A stretch of 64,000 nt of DNA from Artocarpus heterophyllus (GCA_025403435.1 CM046341.1:23028230-23092229), one strand, 5' to 3'. Shown: positions 13,690-23,781, counted from the stretch's first letter. Notes: generated by a model not told the origin, from the letters alone. A program made the numbers and translations.

Positions 13690-14075
13690 TTTTCAAATGC
13701 TTATATATATATATATATGTTTGCAAATGTGTTTGCATTATGCAAGTTGTTTTTAAAGTATGCTTACGTTTGCTATGCAAAAGGTTTTAAAATTTAAATG
13801 AATATTTGCAATGTACTTGCAACTACTATGTTTAAAGCATGATTGCATTTAATATGCATAAAGTTTTAAAGATTAAATAAAAGTTCGCAACGTATTTGCA
13901 ATAATTATATTTAAAGTATGTTTTGTATTATGTCAATGCATAATGTTTTACAGTTTACATTATGAGTTTTTTGGTTGCATTTGTTATGCAATAAATTTTA
14001 AAGAGAACAATTATGATTTGCAAATTTGTTTGCATATAATGTGATTGCATTTGATATGCTCACTAAGGTTAAAAA
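13690..14075 (+). repeat. About 80-bp tandem repeat in the solo LTR
   Basis: Recurring TTTAAAGTATG (near 13753, 13831 and 13911) spaced 79-80 bp, each followed by TTGCATTTGATATGCA-like and TTTGCAAT-like blocks. Units are diverged but the period is clear over four or more copies. Confidence 0.6.
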
Positions 14076-14529
14076 GAATGTAAAATAAAGATTAAAATAA
14101 AGTATCATACCAGCCTCCTTGTTGTGAGGTTCTGAAAGTAAAGTTAAAGTTGTGACCTTCTAAATGTGAGGTACACAAGTAAAGTTAAAGTTTGACCTCC
14201 TAGATGTGAGGTACATGACCTTAGTGTTCGATGGTCTCAAGTTTTCCACAAGAGAAGCATTATGTTTATGATCTCATGATTAATGATGTTAGTACAAACA
14301 CTAAAGTAAAATAAAAAAAGTTAAGGAACAAAGGATGTAAAGTTAAAGTAAAATAAGGAAAGTTAAGGAATAAAGATAGAAAGTTAAAGTAAGAAAAGAA
14401 CGTTCATAAAATGCCCATAATTAAATTATCATAATTGAGCATAAATGAAGTCATGCATTCTAATTTTGCTTGAATTCCTTTTTATGAAATATTTATATGT
14501 TATGTTATGAAGGACATTTTGAGAAATGT

Positions 14530-14765
14530 TTTACGTTTAATATATATGAAAAACATTTTCATGTTTTCAAAAAAAGGTTTAGAAAGGACGTTTTAAGAAA
14601 AACGTTCAAGAAATGTTTTACGAAACACGTTTATGCAAAACATGTCAAAAATGTTTTATGAAAAACTTTTATAAAAAAACATTTTTGGAAATGTTTATGA
14701 AAAACATTTATTAAAAGCATTTTAAGAAAAAGATTTTTATGACAAAAGTTTTTAAAGCATGTTTA
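14530..14765 (+). repeat. Dense AAACGTTT / AAAACATTTT motif run
   Basis: Short palindrome-like words (AAAACATTTT, AAACGTT, ATGTTTT) recur every 20-30 bp. Period is irregular, so this is a motif cluster rather than a strict tandem repeat. Confidence 0.5.
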
Positions 14766-15468
14766 CATAATTTGTGAGATTGCGTTTGAACTTACTGAGC
14801 GTAAGTTCATAAAAAGTTCCTTTATGCTGTAGGTAGTTCTAAGGGTGACCAGTAGGATGTGTGTGAAGAGCTCGGTGCTGCAGAAGACAGTTGTAAAGAT
14901 TTAGGTATGGATACTACCACGGTAAGTTTTCGATGTACAGAGAAAATGTTTTCCCACTATTTGATACAACGTTTTAGAAGTTCAAAAAAAGTCAAAGTTT
15001 TGATAACGTCAAAGTATAAAAAATGTTCTCAAAGTTTTAAGATACATTGTATGAACTGTTTTATATAATTATAAAGTAAAGTTTCTAAGCTATGATTTAA
15101 TAAATGTTTCTTATTAAGTTTTAAGGAACGATTTGAAATGGTTTTAAAGGCAAGTGTTGAGCGAGGTTTCAACTTGAATGAAGACAGAGGTTGCAACAGT
15201 TTTTAAGAACGTTTTAACGGATGTTAAAAAGAAAAATTTATTTCAGTATTTTTTTTACTAAGTAAGTAAGATTAATATTTAAGAAACAATGTTTAAAGAA
15301 AGCTAAGTGACTGCCTGAAAAGACGGGTCGTCATATATAGCTTGCTAAATTGTCGCTTTTGGTTGGCCTATAAAATTAGTAAAATTGCTTGCAATTAATA
15401 GAAAACAATAAAATAAATCAAATGCTTTAGATAATTATTTAGAGGAAATTTTAATTTCAAAACATACA

Positions 15469-15815
15469 TCACCTCACGTACATTGGACCCCTAACCTAAG
15501 CCTCGTGCGTACACGTTCTTACCCATGAGCTCAAGTGCAATCTTATTTAAACTTCACTAAGGCATTATACCTAATCAATGTAGGACTTCAAATTTCATCA
15601 TTCTCTCCAACAAAAGCCTATTCCAATAGGCATATTTTGGTCATTCATTTGTTGTTCACCCGTAATCATTTTGAGTGTGTGAATATATGATTCGACCTTC
15701 TTGCAATAGAAATCGTAAATCTACTACAACCCATTACATATATGAAGTGGGTCCCACCTTAATTTGGGTCTCAAAATAGTTCCTGACAATGACTTATTAA
15801 ACCATTTTCCAATAG
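15469..15815 (-). repeat. Remnant of the old copia 5' LTR
   Basis: Matches 1310-1677 along its length, including the TGGGTC...ACCTTAATTTGGGTCTC block and TTCCAATA at the edge (TTCCAACA in the other copy). It carries the first ~350 bp of the LTR in minus orientation. Its left edge is fused directly to the cut LARD LTR, so copia gag, protease and the rest of this LTR were lost. Confidence 0.7.
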
Positions 15816-15834
15816 TTAGAACTATAAGTTAAAA

Positions 15835-16020
15835 CCAAAACACTAAAGCATGTGAGAGCTTTACACTGTAGCAATTGAAACTTAAAGAGTATTTAAGAAC
15901 CAAGTTGGAACTTTAAGTTAGAGCTTAAATATTATAGTATGCTTTTTTTTTTATATTATAGCATGTGAAAGCTTTATATTATAGCAGTTAAAACTTTAGT
16001 ATTAAAACTTGATTGTAAAA
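15835..16020. repeat. MITE-like sequence
   Basis: Contains two imperfect copies of AAAGCATGTGAGAGCTTTA then TAGCAGTTAAAAC. The reverse complement matches the TATAAAACTCTCACATGC then TACAGTA block of the MITE at 16894-17058 and of partial copies at 38385-38485 and 45725-45835. Ends were not resolved. Confidence 0.45.
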
Positions 16021-16890
16021 TGTACTCGTATTAGTTTTAATTAGGTTGTCAAAAGATGATCGGTGTTTTAATTTTAACCCTTATCAATAAAACCTAACAA
16101 GTTGCCACGCTTGAAAGCGAACCCATAATGATTTGGCAAATCAGCAACTTAGTTGTCAAACCCAAAGTTCACGAGCTAAGCAAAGCAGTGAAGCACATGA
16201 TAACTTGCAATTATTTATTGTTTTCCAACTTGTAATTATTGTTTTGGCTAGTCATGCTTGGATGTTTGCAAAAGTGTGGTCAACCTATAAGCCTTTTTTA
16301 GTAGCCAAAAATACTTCTTTGTGCGCGATGTATTACGTTCTTCAACGCGCACGGGCCAACCTTTCTTCTTTTTTGTTTTTTTTAATTGTTTAACAAGGTG
16401 GCAAAATGAGAAAAGTCAAAAAAAGAAACAAAGTTAGTCCTGAATTTAAAAAAGTTGGTATTAGACCAACCAGTATTTATGTTTAACTGAAATTCCAAAA
16501 GTACCCCTACGTGAAAAAAACTTAATGAAACCAGACAACGAAGTCGAAATTATCACTCTCCTTTACCCCTCTCACTTTCTTCCCCTAAGCTGCAACTCTC
16601 TCTCTCCTTCCCTCCCCAGTGGCACTCTCTCTCTTCCTCTCTCAATCACAACAAAGATCAACACTCCATCAACAAAGATCGCTCGCATTGGCGGCGATGG
16701 CAAACTTCATTTGAGTTTGCAGTCAATGTAAATTCTGCCAAACAGATTTTATATATTTTCTTGGCATTGGAATTTGAAAAGTTTCTTGGAATTGTTAATG
16801 TGCTCTAATTATGAGTTTCATATCGCCAGAAAATTCTAACTAACTACTAACACCAAAGTTCATAAATTAAATGTCACAAAACATGTACTT
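16021..16890. other. Host spacer, CT-rich, no recognised gene
   Basis: Open stretches at 16133-16393 and 16525-16731 have no recognisable domain. A CT-rich tract at 16556-16650 resembles a plant 5' untranslated leader but no gene follows it. I see no support for a coding call. Confidence 0.4.
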
Positions 16891-16893
16891 TTA

Positions 16894-17058
16894 GGGGGTG
16901 TTTGGCAGTGGTGGGAACCACTCAGTTCCCACCACAATCTCAGTTATAAACAGTATAAAACTCTTATATGCTACAGTAACAATAAAAAGAAATGCTACAG
17001 TATAAAACTCTCACATGCTACAGTAAAAGTGATTCCCACCACCCTTCCAAACACCCTA
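16894..17058. mobile_element. Tourist-like MITE
   Basis: Terminal inverted repeats GGGGGTGTTTGG and CCAAACACCCTA, flanked by TTA on both sides (16891-16893 and 17059-17061). The inner repeats GTGGTGGGAA and TTCCCACCAC extend the inverted pairing. 165 bp, AT-rich centre, no coding capacity. TTA duplication and this end sequence fit PIF/Harbinger-derived Tourist MITEs. Confidence 0.75.
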
Positions 17059-17302
17059 TTAATTTATAATAAACGCAAAAAAAAAAAACTATTGATGAAG
17101 CTAGGGTTTTGTTACATCATAATACAAATCAACGTGGCATGAGAATTGTTATTTTTTTATTGGTTGGTGTTTGGAAAGTTATCCCGCACATAAAAATACA
17201 ACATTAAATCAGTGATAAAAAGATGATAATTCACTAATTACACATATTATTAGTATAAAAAAAATGAAATCCCAAGCACTAGTTTTCGTATATATTAGTT
17301 TG

Positions 17303-17764
17303 CAAGAGAATTTGGCCGGTTCGGCCGACTGAAAAATATGTCATTCAAGTTGCTTTATGTGTAGCCATATAAGCCATCGTTGCGCGCAATCCAAGAGCAT
17401 GTTTCATAACATCGATGGTTGCAATAATCCTGCTAGCAATTATAAATTTCAAACGCCGCTGAGACACCTTGGAGGTTGAATGAGCAAAAGAAGAGCGTTG
17501 GGCACCAAAATTGATCCCAAATCTCCAATCATAGGTTGTGTTGAAGCTTATGACATGAGTCCCCAAATCATCATCTTTAGACTTGCAATGAATTGTTTGG
17601 TTGTCTTGTAAAGGATTTAAAATAAGGACTCTGGTTTTGGGTGGATGGAAGAAGGATTGTTCATCTTTTAAGAGATTTTTTTTTCCTCTTGTGGTGCTCC
17701 CTGTAAAATCAAGTAAAGAAGATGAAGAAAACAATGCAAAAATTAAAGCCTCTTTTTGACGTAT
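17303..17764 (-). pseudogene. S-protein homologue (plant self-incompatibility S1 family), dead copy
   Basis: Close to the intact copy at 43568-44035 but disabled in at least four ways. The start codon of the signal peptide reads ATA instead of ATG (17762-17764). One base is missing after the GINF residues, shifting the frame. A Lys codon after IYNC has become TAG, and a Glu codon after DGLYGYT-like sequence has become TAA. The core before the shift (TIHCKSKDDDLG, then FNTTYDWRFGINF) is well kept. The family encodes small secreted cysteine-rich proteins; in poppy the founding member is the stigma S determinant, while most homologues have no known role. An internal Met still leaves a 129-residue open frame whose C-terminal half is off frame. 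Confidence 0.85.
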
Positions 17765-17850
17765 ATTTATTTATTTGTTTAATAGGATAAATTTGCACTA
17801 GAAAAGTCTATGGGAGTGTAAATTTATACTTTCATAATGAACCATGATCA

Positions 17851-17857
17851 TTATATA
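17851..17857 (-). promoter_or_regulatory. TATA box of the dead S-protein homologue
   Basis: TATATAA on the minus strand, about 90 bp upstream of the lost start codon, at the same relative place as in the intact copy. Confidence 0.6.
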
Positions 17858-18301
17858 GGCAATGAATACAATACTAGAACTTTTAGAGAAAAAAGAAGAG
17901 CAAAGAATCAAAATGAACATGGTAATTATGGTTTTTCATGAATTGAGATCTTAGACACCTTGACAAGAAATGAAACAACTAAATTGAGAATCACAAGGAT
18001 GCGGGAGTTACGAGTTCATCATAAATTTCATCCCCAAACAATTACATATATAGTTAGTGCCATAAATATTTTTACCTCTTAGCCAGGCAAGTCAATAATA
18101 AAAAGGAATTAATGAAGAGGGTAATAATACCATCGGTGTTTATCAATGTGAACAACACCTTTTATAAGGACTTCATCAATCATACTTTTTTCATTTATAG
18201 ATAGCATAAAGTGGAACTAACTACTCGAAAAAAAAAAAGAAAAAGTAATTGTAGTAACTACTAGGAGTTGTATTCGATGTTTTTTCAGGGAGTTCTTTTT
18301 T

Positions 18302-18316
18302 TTTTTTTTTTTTTAA
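18302..18316. repeat. Poly-T run
   Basis: About 17 consecutive T within the duplicated segment. Confidence 0.8.
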
Positions 18317-18670
18317 TACATAACCATTAGAACTATTACCACATTAGTGACACGGCGTAATATTAGACCTTTTTAGGATCCATTTGGCGTTACTACAAGG
18401 GTTTTGCATTTTTACAGATTTTTAACAACAAATAAAAAAATATATTTTGAACTTAATATAACAAGCGACTGAAAGATGCTCACCATTGTTAAATTTCAAT
18501 TTTTTGGGCAACTTTGTCAAACTCAAAGTTTGAGAGTAATCTATTAAGAGAAAAAGTTAATGTTCAAGGACAAAATAACGCGACCATAGATGAGGAAGTA
18601 ACCTATGTTTATAGGCATGACAATTTATAAATTTAAGTTTAGCTCGTTTTGTAATATAAAATAGATAAAT

Positions 18671-20305
18671 TGTAGGAAATAGACCAATTGATAGAACCAT
18701 TAGAATGAATAGCACATTGTTATGTGTCGGAGAACATTAACTTAACCTTACTCTAAGTGTCGTAGTTATTAAGTATTATGGTGAGTAAGGATCATTTCTA
18801 GAGAGAATTGAGTCTAATTAATTATTATTGACACAAAAAAAACCTAAGACACACTAAGTATAACCCAAATGGGGTTTTTTGAATATGATTAACTAAATTA
18901 ACAAAAATACAAGAAAATAAATAGACATGAAACAATAATGATGAAACCGGTTGAAGGAACATTTTCCATCACCAAACAATAACTATACAATTAATTACAT
19001 GATTATTTTCAATTATCTATCGAAACTACCAACCGTAGATAACAACAAGCTCTGTTATCTCAATCTCTCCTTACTTAATCGCTAAGCAAGATAAGCTCTT
19101 CACTTAATCTATTTCCCTCGAATAACCTAGATCAAGCTCTCTAGATTCAATTAAATGGAAGTATTAAGATAAAATAGATAGGTTGATGAAGGCAATAAAC
19201 ACATAAGTTTAGTTTATTCAACCTAGGTTACGTTCCTCACCACAATAATAAAAAGCTCCCATGATCATACCTTGCAATTTGCTACTGATGATTAGAATAA
19301 TAAGACAATTACGGATCAAGCATTCCAATCTAGCAATAGATTAAATTCAAATCTTATTTAGTTGTGCGCCAAAAAAACAAGAAAATAATCATGAGCAATA
19401 AAAATAGAAGAACATAAACAACCTCAATAGGAAAACTGGAAAACAATTCTGAAAATTAATCATATAATTAAGCCAAGGATTTTGAAATTCCCTTTAACCA
19501 CAATAAAACTAAAATAAAAACATTGAAAAATAAAATAAAATGAAAAGAAAAGAGAAGGAAAGAATAAAAAGTCTTCGAGAACGTAGACAATCCTCTCTAG
19601 ACCACTACTTGATCCTTCACTCTTTCTTCTTCTTCTTTTTATCTTCTAAGCCTAAGAAAACTAAGAGAAAAATTAATAAAAAACATATACTAATTTTGTG
19701 TCTAAGGGACGTTTTATATGTTTTTTGCTTAGAGATTGAAAACAAGTAACTTTGAGTCATTCCAAGTCAAATTCAGGCCAAAAAATGAAGGGACGGCGTG
19801 GGCGCAAGTTTGTGGCCATGGCCACATGTGGAGCAGAGAGTCTCGCATGCTGCAGGCAGCTCGTGCACAGGGGAAGAAGTTTTGTGTAGCCGTATGCTTC
19901 ATCGGGTTGTTGGGATAGACGTGCACAGGGTGGGCTTTGAGGTACGCGGGGCAAGCTCTAAAGGCTATTGCACAGCTGCTTCGTTTCCATCTCGTAGCCG
20001 CACCTGCTCTCTATGGTAGAGCATGACTGCGAGCAATGTTGGCATCAGGGCGTGGTCTATTTAGCTAAAAATGCTGATTTAACCTCTTTAATTCTAAAAA
20101 TTCATTTTTGGCCCTCGATTGACCTCAAAACTAAATAAATGATATTTTAAACTCCAAATTCCTCTCTTTATATTCTTTTTTAAGCTTATTACCTTTAAAC
20201 ACTTGTAAAACATAGAATTCACATAATAAACACAAAATACTCAAAAATAAGTAAAGATATATGGGAAAATTAATTTATTTAACATATCTAATTAAGCACT
20301 TATCA
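18671..20305 (-). mobile_element. Solo LTR, family G/F (gypsy-like)
   Basis: On the minus strand it starts TGATAAGTGCTTAATT at 20305 and ends TTTCCTACA at 18671. Flanks are TAAAT (18666-18670) and TACAT (20306-20310), four of five bases equal. It is absent from the other copy of the host duplication, so it inserted after that event. The LTR at 26998-28160 is a related plus-strand copy (AGGTTGAAT...GTGTTTATTGCC...ATCAACCTAT block). A minus TATAAAA lies near 19707, about 80 bp below a GC-rich cluster at 19790-20055. Confidence 0.65.
19790..20055 (-). promoter_or_regulatory. GC-rich motif cluster upstream of TATA, variant with GGCCATGGCC
   Basis: Strongly GC-rich in an AT-rich LTR. Recurring words are GTGGCCATGGCCAC (a perfect palindrome), TCGTAGCCGCA, TGTAGCCGTATG and CATGACTGCGAG. 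The cluster starts about 250 bp from the LTR start, the same offset as the cluster in the related LTR at 27240-27480. Open frames here on both strands are by-products of GC content. Confidence 0.45.
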
Positions 20306-21289
20306 TACATTTACAAAGATTAAAAATTAATAGAGGATATATAAAGTTAAATATTTTATTTCTCAATTTTGCCATTTCATTCTTTTTTTTCCTCTTCTCA
20401 TACTCTTCCCTCTCTATATGTATATTTTTTTTCAAACTCTTCCCTGTCTATTGTCTATATGTATATTTTTCTCCCTCCCCCTTTTTCTCTCTCTGTCTGT
20501 CTCTCTCTCTCTGTCATTGTCGCTTAGAGGAGGTCGAATTCTCACCGGAGACAAGTGGATCCCCCCTTGTTCCTCTATCCTATTTCTCTCTCTTTCTCCC
20601 CTTCCCTTATCTCCATTTTCCCGTCAAAACCAAGGACCCATTCAAAGCTGTCTTCGTCTCTGGACATGGATCTTCGGGATCTCAGCGATATGTCTTGTGT
20701 TTTACGCGAGAGAATGGAGGTTGCGAGTGGCAATGGCTAGACGATGGAGGAGAATTTGAGGACCATGGGATGATGGATTCCGCCAGTTTCGACTAGGGAT
20801 CTCGAGCGTCGCACAGAGCAGTAACGATGACAGGAAAGACGCGAACTCCGAGCATGCGTACAGAAGAGGAGAGAGGGAACCGTTGCTTCTTGTCATTCGA
20901 GGTCGACGAAATTGCACTAAAGAAGACAATATCGATAGAACGCGTTGCTATCGACCTGGTTGATGGAGATCACCGATGTCTGAGGTCCCAATCTGGTTGT
21001 ATGAGTCGAGACTTGCTCTAAGTCGCTGACGAAGCTCTGCGTCGGGGAACAGACGTCGTCGACAAAGTTAGGAGAAGTTGGGTCCGTCAAAGATTTTTTG
21101 GTGAGAAATTTAGAGAGCAATGGAGAGAGGGATAATTTTGAAATTTTAAGTAGGTGTAAATTTGGATTTATATCCAAATGGCCTATTTACTAACTATTTT
21201 TAAACCTTGGTCTATTAATTTTTATTATAATCTTAATTTGGCTTCTTTCCCCTATTCTCCCTTTTAATAAAATAAATACTTGTTATTTT
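20306..21289. other. Insertion specific to copy 1; CT repeat and GC-rich core, possible transposon
   Basis: Absent from the paralogous segment near 46300. Ends carry a possible inverted repeat: AAGATTAAAAATTAATAGA at 20316-20334 and its near-complement at 21211-21234. A CT microsatellite (20461-20515) precedes a GC-rich block (20520-21080) with short overlapping frames on both strands and no recognised domain. It could be a gene fragment carried by a MULE-like or MITE-like element, as at 44656-45975, or a decayed host exon. Confidence 0.35.
20461..20515. repeat. CT-rich microsatellite
   Basis: CTCTCTCTGTCTGTCTCTCT and similar over about 55 bp; it makes the Ser/Leu-rich frame here meaningless. 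Confidence 0.8.
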
Positions 21290-21560
21290 TAAATTTAAGA
21301 TGTAATCAAGTGTGAATTTTTCAATAAACTAAAATCGCAATCACATGAAACACTTGTTATATGAATTATACTATAACTGCATCAATATAGATGATGTCTT
21401 TTAGCCCTGCTGTGTTTAAAGAGGAAAAACCATCCCCCATCAAGCACCTTAGGTAGGATTATAGATGATGATTAACCATTGTTTATGCTACTAGACGAGT
21501 AAACATAATAGTGTTTTTTAGCATTGAGCCTTTATTTATGCCAGGAATTGAGCACTTATA
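21290..21560. repeat. Host segmental duplication, copy 1 (right part)
   Basis: 21385-21540 matches 46395-46605 (GTATTTAAGAGGAAAAACC and CACCTTAGGTAGGATTATAGAT-like blocks, then TTTTTAGCATTGAGCCTT). The match stops near 21560. Confidence 0.65.
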
Positions 21561-21561
21561 A

Positions 21562-21706
21562 TGTGTTTGACAACATAGTCCAAACCACAAAATTGTAATT
21601 CAAACAATTTTGCTATAACATTTTCTCTCACAAAAGTTGAAGTTCAAAACAACTTTCATTCGAACTCCTTCTTTGAATTACGTTTTCAAACGGCCTAAAG
21701 AGAGCT
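21562..21706. repeat. MITE-like sequence
   Basis: Opens TGTGTTTGACAACATAG and closes CGTTTTCAAACGGCCT; interior contains TTTTCTCTCACAAAAG as in the 117-bp MITEs at 21999 and 47372. It abuts the copia LTR fragment that follows. Target duplication not resolved. Confidence 0.45.
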
Positions 21707-21998
21707 TATTGGATAAAGAACTTATTGGAGTTTCATAATTTAGTTTATAGTTCAAAAGTATAGCTTTAAGCCTTAGTGGAGTAGTATTAGAGTTAATAAT
21801 TATAAGAAAGGCATGTCTAAGAAATGTCATTTATAATTACAAGAGCTTGATCTATATATGTCTATTGGGTCCCTTTTACCAACTCATATACTTTCCAATA
21901 ATGATCCAACATATTTTTCCTATGAATTAGTAACATATGTTAATTTTACGATTGGTTCAAGTTAGATTGATTGAATTGTAATAATTCATGTTAGTTTA

Positions 21999-22115
21999 GG
22001 GTCCGTTTGGTTTGAGTATTTGAATAGAGTATTTGAATAAAGATTTAAATTTTTGTGAGAGAAAATACTGTAGCAAAATGATTCGAATAGTGATTTAAAC
22101 CACGAAACAAACGGG
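21999..22115. mobile_element. 117-bp Tourist-like MITE
   Basis: GGGTCCGTTTGGTTTG at one end and CGAAACAAACGGG at the other, with TTA on both sides (21996-21998 and 22116-22118). The interior GATTTAAATTTTTGTGAGAG and AAAATACTGTAG match, in reverse, the element at 47372-47488, which has exactly the same length. The surrounding LTR reads through when the element and one TTA are removed. Confidence 0.8.
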
Positions 22116-22379
22116 TTATTGGTTTTAATTTAAAATGAACATGTTGAATTATTGTAATAATTCATGTTAATTTATTGGTTAAATTAAGTCCATGTATTCA
22201 TTCAAGCTAAACATGTTAAATTAGTTGTCTTGATTTTATTTGCTATGAAATTATTTATATATGACTGTTTTAATCAGATTATGTAAATTAAAATTAAGGC
22301 TGCATGAAGTAATCCATGATAAATAAAAGACAGTAAAAATCCATGTAGACTAATGATTAGGTCATGAAAGATACCTCTC

Positions 22380-22445
22380 AGGTCTGGCCAGGTCGACTGG
22401 TTGGCCTAAACTAGTCGGACTAGTGCATGTCTACAGACATGCATC
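22380..22445 (+). promoter_or_regulatory. GC-rich motif cluster of copia LTR D, upstream of TATA
   Basis: GGTCTGGCCAGGTCGACTGG, TTGGCCT and ACTAGTCGGACTAGT follow each other in an AT-rich LTR, about 90-150 bp before the TATATATAAGG box at 22531. It holds the same place as the CGGCAGGCCG cluster of the sister LTR at 56969-59004, but with different words. Confidence 0.45.
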
Positions 22446-22690
22446 TTAACATGTTTTGATGATGATTTTTGACCTAAAATTGACCTTTAGGGACATAATT
22501 TGAGTAGCATTGATAATGTGCTAACAACTATATATATAAGGCTTGCTCTTATCATTTGGTAAATCACTAGAAAAATTAAGAGAATGATTTTCTAAAGAGA
22601 AGCTTTGAAACTTCCATTGCATTGTTGTTCATCATCAAAAACAATAGTTCAAGGTTTTTCCATGTGGTTGGAAGGAGGTTCATAAAAACT

Positions 22691-23767
22691 GCATTTTAGA
22701 ACCAAGTCCTGGGAGGACATGATCAGTAGAAGTAGCCTGCCGACCATTACAGGTTGGCCTGTCAATTACAAGGGACAGAAAGCTAGTTTTCCAACATTAC
22801 ATCGGCCTGCCGGCTATCTCAACTAGCCTATAGGAAGCCCTGCTTCTGCTTACCAGTTAAACGTTTTAGAAGCATGATTTGTATCTTGCTTCGGGTGGCC
22901 TTTCGGTCTCATAAGAGAAGTTTGTCGATGACCTCGATCAGTCTATTGATCGTCCTAGGTAGCCTGCCAATCAAATGAACGTTTGAGCCTGTTTAGAAAA
23001 TTTCAAGCTTTGGCCTACCGATCCTAAACTTCGGCCTGTTAGCCACTTTGTAACAACTAGTTTGTTGACCATTAGAGCTCTATTTTCAATGGCTATTTTG
23101 ATCAAAAAATGATATTTTAAGCCATAAATGAGTACTTGGTGGCTATAATACCCCTCTATTCTACCAAGCATTGATTTCAATCTTTCTTACATTGTTTTGA
23201 TTATGAGCATTCATTTCTTTACACACTCTTGAGCTTACATATTCTACATTTTTCTTAAGAGTTGTTCACACCCTCCAAAAAAAGCCTTTCACTGTATTTA
23301 TCTTTTATTTTGAGAGTTTATCTTGTGAGCGAGCCTAAAATTGTCAATCATGCTCTTTTGAGTGATAAGTTACCAAGCCTTAAAATTTGGGGGAATTTTT
23401 GCTTAATCAATCTCCGTAAAAATTGACGTTGTAAGAGGTCGCGGTGAGCAATGAGTAGAGTAAGTCATCAGTGTTGCACAAGGAGTGATCGTCCTAAAAA
23501 AGGTCATTTTAGTGGAAGAGGTCGAGTCAGGCTTTGCTTAGCGATAGTGGACGTAGGTATATTGCTGAATTATTATAAATAGCGTTTGCACTCTTCTATC
23601 CTTAACTCTTTACTTTAACGCATTTATTTTCATTTAAGTTTATTGTAATTGTTATTTAAGTAAATTTATTTATTTGTACAATTTATCTAGAAATTTCTAA
23701 TAACAGAGAAAATTTTTTTTATAACCCAATTCAGCTCCCCTCTTGGGCAGTCATTCTTGGATTAACA
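22691..23767 (+). repeat. 5' LTR (3' part) of a second copia lineage
   Basis: Ends GGATTAACA just before a Met-tRNA primer site at 23770. The CAGCTCCCCTCTTGGGCAGT block near the end is typical of copia LTRs that precede ATTGGTATCAGAGC. Its left border with the other copia LTR was placed near 22690 only because similarity to that family stops there. It contains a GGCCTGCCG-type cluster at 22735-23045. Confidence 0.55.
22735..23045 (+). promoter_or_regulatory. GGCCTGCCG-type motif cluster
   Basis: Seven or so spaced copies: AGCCTGCCGACC, TTGGCCTGTCAA, TCGGCCTGCCGGC, TGGCCTTTCGGTC, TAGCCTGCCAATC, TTGGCCTACCGATC, TCGGCCTGTTAGCC. They share the GGCCTGCCG core found in two other retroelement families here. 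Confidence 0.5.
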
Positions 23768-23769
23768 AT

Positions 23770-23781
23770 TGGTATTAGAGC
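23770..23781 (+). other. Primer binding site (initiator Met-tRNA type)
   Basis: TGGTATTAGAGC, one base from the canonical TGGTATCAGAGC used by most plant copia elements; sets plus orientation. Confidence 0.75.

Larger units (their letters stand above)
11729..15335 (+). mobile_element. Nested 3.6 kb solo LTR, gypsy type
   Basis: Begins TGTAACACCTGAGC and ends GGGTCGTCA followed by TA. The flanks carry the same five bases, TATAG (11724-11728 and 15336-15340). The host LTR reads continuously across the gap when aligned to the first LARD LTR, so the insertion is exact. There is no internal domain, primer site or second LTR, hence a solo LTR left by recombination. TGTAACACC starts and GGTCGTCA-like ends are common in plant chromovirus (Tekay/Del) LTRs; the lineage is inferred. 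It contains three tandem-repeat zones. Confidence 0.8.
9881..15468 (+). repeat. 3' LTR of the LARD element, split by a solo LTR and cut at its end
   Basis: LTR sequence occupies 9881-11728 and resumes at 15336-15468. The gap is a nested solo LTR. Compared with the first LTR, the last ~110 bp (equivalent to 6465-6577) are absent: at 15468 the sequence jumps into a copia LTR fragment. No target duplication pairs 4493-4497 with 15469-15473, which fits loss of the right edge by deletion. Confidence 0.8.
17085..18640. repeat. Host segmental duplication, copy 1 (left part)
   Basis: Matches 43365-44655 in order and orientation: the region left of the S-protein homologue, the gene, its TATA box, and downstream blocks ending in GACCTTTTTAGGATCCATTT. 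The match continues at 18400-18620 against 45985-46215, after a MULE present only in copy 2. The final part continues at 21290-21560 against 46370-46615. Confidence 0.75.
21707..22690 (+). repeat. Copia LTR fragment (copy D of the family at 50-64 kb)
   Basis: Reverse complement of this region follows the LTRs at 52596-54556 and 56969-59004 block by block: CTTAGTGGAGTAGTATTAGAG, GAGCTTGATCTATATATG, GGGTCCCTTT, then the AATAATTCATGTTAGTTTA unit, a motif cluster at 22380-22445, a TATATATAAGG box near 22531, and GGTTGGAAGGAGG. It lacks the first ~870 bp and the end of the LTR. A 117-bp MITE interrupts it at 21999-22115. Confidence 0.65.

Noticed and set aside
1310..15815. Reading the two copia LTR pieces as the ends of one otherwise intact copia element with a simple nested insertion
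   Set aside because: Sequence right of the nested element is LTR, not the integrase that a simple insertion at 4497 would leave; a deletion must be added.
19736..20019. Overlapping open frames on both strands in the GC-rich part of the LTR at 18671-20305
   Set aside because: They arise from high GC and few stop codons, have no domain, and the sister LTR at 26998 keeps the composition but not the frames.
20418..20759. 113-residue Ser/Leu-rich plus frame
   Set aside because: Encoded by the CT microsatellite; no homology recognised.
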